Below, piece by piece: positions 61,923 to 64,000 of a stretch of 64,000 bases of DNA; within the stretch, counting starts at the first letter, position 1; each line of letters starts with the position of its first letter. The notes under the pieces were generated by a model that made no database searches, was not told the origin of the DNA, and worked only from the letters and a program-made list of their open reading frames with translations. A program made the translations under genes and the position numbers. Source of the DNA: CBEULR01 sp965544035 (GTDB taxonomy: Bacteria > Bacillota > Desulfotomaculia > Desulfotomaculales > Desulforudaceae); assembly GCA_965544035.1 (NCBI GenBank), contig CBEULR010000008.1:1-64000 (forward strand), written 5' to 3'.

Positions 61923-63005
61923 TTACCGCAACAGTTCCATGATCTCTTCCGGAGTCGCCGGGTACACCACCGCTTTACCGATCCTTTCCGGAAGGATGAA
62001 ATTAATCCTTTCTCCCCTGATCTTCTTGTCGTGCGCAATCGCCTCCGCAAGCCGTTCCCGGCTCAAGCCAGGGGGAATTTCCGCCGGCAAGCCGGCACGT
62101 TCGATCAACTGCCTGATCCGGGTGTAATCCCTTTCTTGTAACCGCCCGAGGTTTCGGGAAACCCCGGCCGCCGCTACCATCCCGATCGCCACTGCCTCAC
62201 CGTGAAGGTACACCGCATAACCGGTTAGCGTTTCCAGCGCATGACCAAAGGTGTGGCCGCAATTCAAAAGCTGCCGTACACCCCGCGAACTCTCGGTTTC
62301 GTCCGCCTCGACCACGGCCGCCTTAATCCGGCAGCAGACCTCGACCACATACGTCAGCGCGTCATCCTGCAGAGACAGTACGTGTCCCATGTTTGTCTCC
62401 AGCCAGGCAAAAAAAGCCTCGTCCCGAATAACACCATACTTGATGACCTCGGCCACCCCGGCCCGTATTTCCCGGGGAGGCAGGGTACGCATAGTGCGGA
62501 CGTCGGCCAGGACCAAGCGCGGCTGATAGAAGGCGCCGATCACGTTTTTCCCGCGGGGATGGTTCACCCCGACTTTACCGCCCACGCTAGAATCCACCTG
62601 GGCGAGCAGAGTGGTTGGAATCTGGATTAAGTGAATCCCGCGCATAAAGGTCGCCGCAGCGAAACCGGCCGTATCGCCCACCACACCGCCTCCCAAGGCG
62701 ATAATCGCCGCGTCCCGGTCCAATCCGGCCTCAAACGCCCGGTCGTAAAGCTCGCTCACCGTCTGCAGCGTCTTATATGTTTCACCCTCCGGAATCTCGG
62801 CCCACAAAGGGCAAAAACCCACAGCCGCCAGGGATTGATCCACGGTATTGCCGTACAATCTCCGCACCGTCGGATTGGTGACGACAAGCACCTTTCGCCC
62901 GGGTACGACCTCCTTCAAATAATCCCCGACCTGGGAAAGCAACCCGGGCCCAATCAGAATCCGATAGGACCTTTCACCCAACCCGACCTCCAGCTCCCTG
63001 ATCAA
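61923..63005 (-). CDS. aroB: 3-dehydroquinate synthase
   Basis: Second step of the shikimate pathway, NAD- and metal-dependent. 360 residues. IALGGGVVGDTAGFAAATFM (NAD site), PTTLLAQVDSSVGGKVGVNH and LNCGHTFGHALE with a metal histidine are all present. Overlaps aroK by 4 bp. Confidence 0.97.
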   Translation of the reverse strand: MIRELEVGLGERSYRILIGPGLLSQVGDYLKEVVPGRKVLVVTNPTVRRLYGNTVDQSLAAVGFCPLWAEIPEGETYKTLQTVSELYDRAFEAGLDRDAAIIALGGGVVGDTAGFAAATFMRGIHLIQIPTTLLAQVDSSVGGKVGVNHPRGKNVIGAFYQPRLVLADVRTMRTLPPREIRAGVAEVIKYGVIRDEAFFAWLETNMGHVLSLQDDALTYVVEVCCRIKAAVVEADETESSRGVRQLLNCGHTFGHALETLTGYAVYLHGEAVAIGMVAAAGVSRNLGRLQERDYTRIRQLIERAGLPAEIPPGLSRERLAEAIAHDKKIRGERINFILPERIGKAVVYPATPEEIMELLR

Positions 63006-63517
63006 ATCAAACCCCGCTCCTTGAGATACCGCACGATGCTCTGCACCGTGCGGTCTGGTGAACTCGATCCGGTATCCACAGTAAACTCCGCCACGTCGTA
63101 AACCCCGGCGCGCGCCCGCATCAGCTCCTCAATCCGCGCCCGCTTATTTGGGCCACGCAACAGAGGGCGGTTGCCCTTAGAGGCCACCCTCCCCAGAATC
63201 ACTTCGGGGGAGGCCGTCAAGCCGATAAGCACTCCGCCCGCCTTGAGATGGGCAACATTCTCCGGATTCAGAACGGTACCTCCACCCGTGGCGACGACCA
63301 AGCCCTGCGGTTCGGCCAGTTTACGGCACAGAAGGTTCTCTTCAGAACGAAAGCGCATCTCGCCGTCCTCGCTGAAAATCCGCGCCACGGTCTTCCCGGT
63401 CAACCGCTCAATCTCGCTGTCGGTGTCTATAAAGCGCCGCCGCAGTGTGCGGGCCAGCCGTCGCCCGATGACAGTCTTTCCGGTACCCATAAACCCGATC
63501 AAAACAATGTTTTTCAA
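63002..63517 (-). CDS. aroK: shikimate kinase
   Basis: Phosphorylates shikimate. 171 residues with Walker A IGFMGTGKTVIGRRLA, FIDTDSEIERLTG with shikimate-binding Asp, and FRSEENLL and VATGGGTVLNPENV, the other substrate sites. It starts 3 bp after aroC and overlaps aroB. Confidence 0.96.
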   Translation of the reverse strand: MKNIVLIGFMGTGKTVIGRRLARTLRRRFIDTDSEIERLTGKTVARIFSEDGEMRFRSEENLLCRKLAEPQGLVVATGGGTVLNPENVAHLKAGGVLIGLTASPEVILGRVASKGNRPLLRGPNKRARIEELMRARAGVYDVAEFTVDTGSSSPDRTVQSIVRYLKERGLI

Positions 63518-63520
63518 CCG

Positions 63521-64000
63521 CTACACGCCCTTTACGCGATCACGGTACCGCTCCCAACTCTCCTTAAACTCCCCCAGCGTATCCCCGCCGAATTTCTCGG
63601 CGGCAAGCACCGCCAGTTCCCACGCCACCACGGCCTCACCGATCACACAGGCCGCCGGCACCGCGCAGATGTCCGAACGCTCATAGGCCGCCTCGACCGC
63701 CTCCCCGGTCTCCAGATCAACACTCGCGAGCGGGCGTCTGAGGGTGGGAATCGGCTTCATCGCCGCCCGTATCACCAGCGGTTCGCCGTTGCTCATGCCG
63801 CCCTCGACTCCGCCGGCACGGTTGGTCTTTCGGAAATAACCGCGGCCGGGCTCGTAGAATATCTCGTCCTGAACCTCTGAACCGGGACGGAGCGCACCCT
63901 GAAAACCGAGACCGAACTCCACACCCTTGATGGCCTGAATGCTCATCAGCGCCCCCGCCAGCCGTCCGTCAAGCCTGCGGTCCCATTGCGCATAGCTGCC
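63521..64000 (-). CDS. aroC: chorismate synthase, C-terminal part (cut by window end)
   Basis: The visible 159 residues are the C-terminal part of chorismate synthase, which makes chorismate from EPSP with reduced flavin. The frame is open from the window edge. AIKGVEFGLGF, TNRAGGVEGGMSNGEPLVIR and RRPLASVDL are conserved flavin and substrate segments. It is followed by aroK and aroB, then by the pilus genes. An ATG at 63946 is internal, not the start. Confidence 0.96.
   Translation of the reverse strand, partial: GSYAQWDRRLDGRLAGALMSIQAIKGVEFGLGFQGALRPGSEVQDEIFYEPGRGYFRKTNRAGGVEGGMSNGEPLVIRAAMKPIPTLRRPLASVDLETGEAVEAAYERSDICAVPAACVIGEAVVAWELAVLAAEKFGGDTLGEFKESWERYRDRVKGV

Overview
The window reads as chromosomal core sequence of an anaerobic, endospore-forming Bacillota, most like the Peptococcaceae/Desulfotomaculales group. 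The reasons are the complete spoIIIA operon (AA to AH), GatCAB, a TRAP protein, a Clostridia-type NifV-like synthase with aconitase and IDH partners, an OLE RNA with its membrane partner, and a monoderm type IV pilus locus. Base composition is moderately GC-rich. Almost every gene is on the minus strand. I see no prophage, complete insertion sequence, CRISPR array, rRNA or tRNA. The assignment to a group is inference from gene content and order.

Layout: 0-1.1 kb holds a GAF-GGDEF cyclase. From 1.1 to 12.2 kb lie DedA, pyk, pfkA, accA, accD, a DUF2007 gene, mtrB (TRAP), dnaE, trmL, a CoA-binding protein and a lipoprotein. From 12.4 to 18.6 kb is an alpha-glucan/sugar-nucleotide group: DUF4912 and GH57 on the plus strand, then a nucleotidyltransferase with a degenerate phosphomannomutase domain and a GT4 enzyme on the minus strand. 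From 18.9 to 22.8 kb a four-gene cluster probably makes 2-oxoglutarate from acetyl-CoA and oxaloacetate. From 22.9 to 26.3 kb is gatCAB.

From 26.3 to 47.7 kb is the classical Firmicutes superoperon: spoIIIAA-AH, acc genes, asp23/amaP, nusB, xseA, folD, fchA-like, xseB, ispA, OLE RNA, oapA, dxs, tlyA, nadK, ytqB and recN. Two things stand out. The accB position holds an in-frame fusion of a pyruvate-carboxylase-type carboxyltransferase to a complete AccB, and a strong Shine-Dalgarno and ATG remain exactly at the AccB start. Between ispA and oapA there is a 603-nt gene-free segment closed by an 11-bp terminal stem, which I identify as OLE RNA.

From 47.8 to 64 kb are efp, pepQ, aroQ, the TldD/PmbA pair, a type IV pilus operon (pilB, pilC, pseudopilins, pilM, pilN, pilO) and aroB, aroK and a partial aroC. 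Two copies of a roughly 300-bp, highly palindromic repeat sit in opposite orientation at 47842-48120 and 50890-51206. They match no element I know and are the best candidate for something undescribed.

Metabolic logic: glycolysis (pfkA, pyk) gives pyruvate, the PycB-AccB/AccC enzyme can make oxaloacetate, and the synthase-aconitase-IDH cluster turns this into 2-oxoglutarate. AccA/AccD with AccC and the AccB moiety supply malonyl-CoA. Dxs and IspA supply isoprenoids beside the OLE ribonucleoprotein genes.
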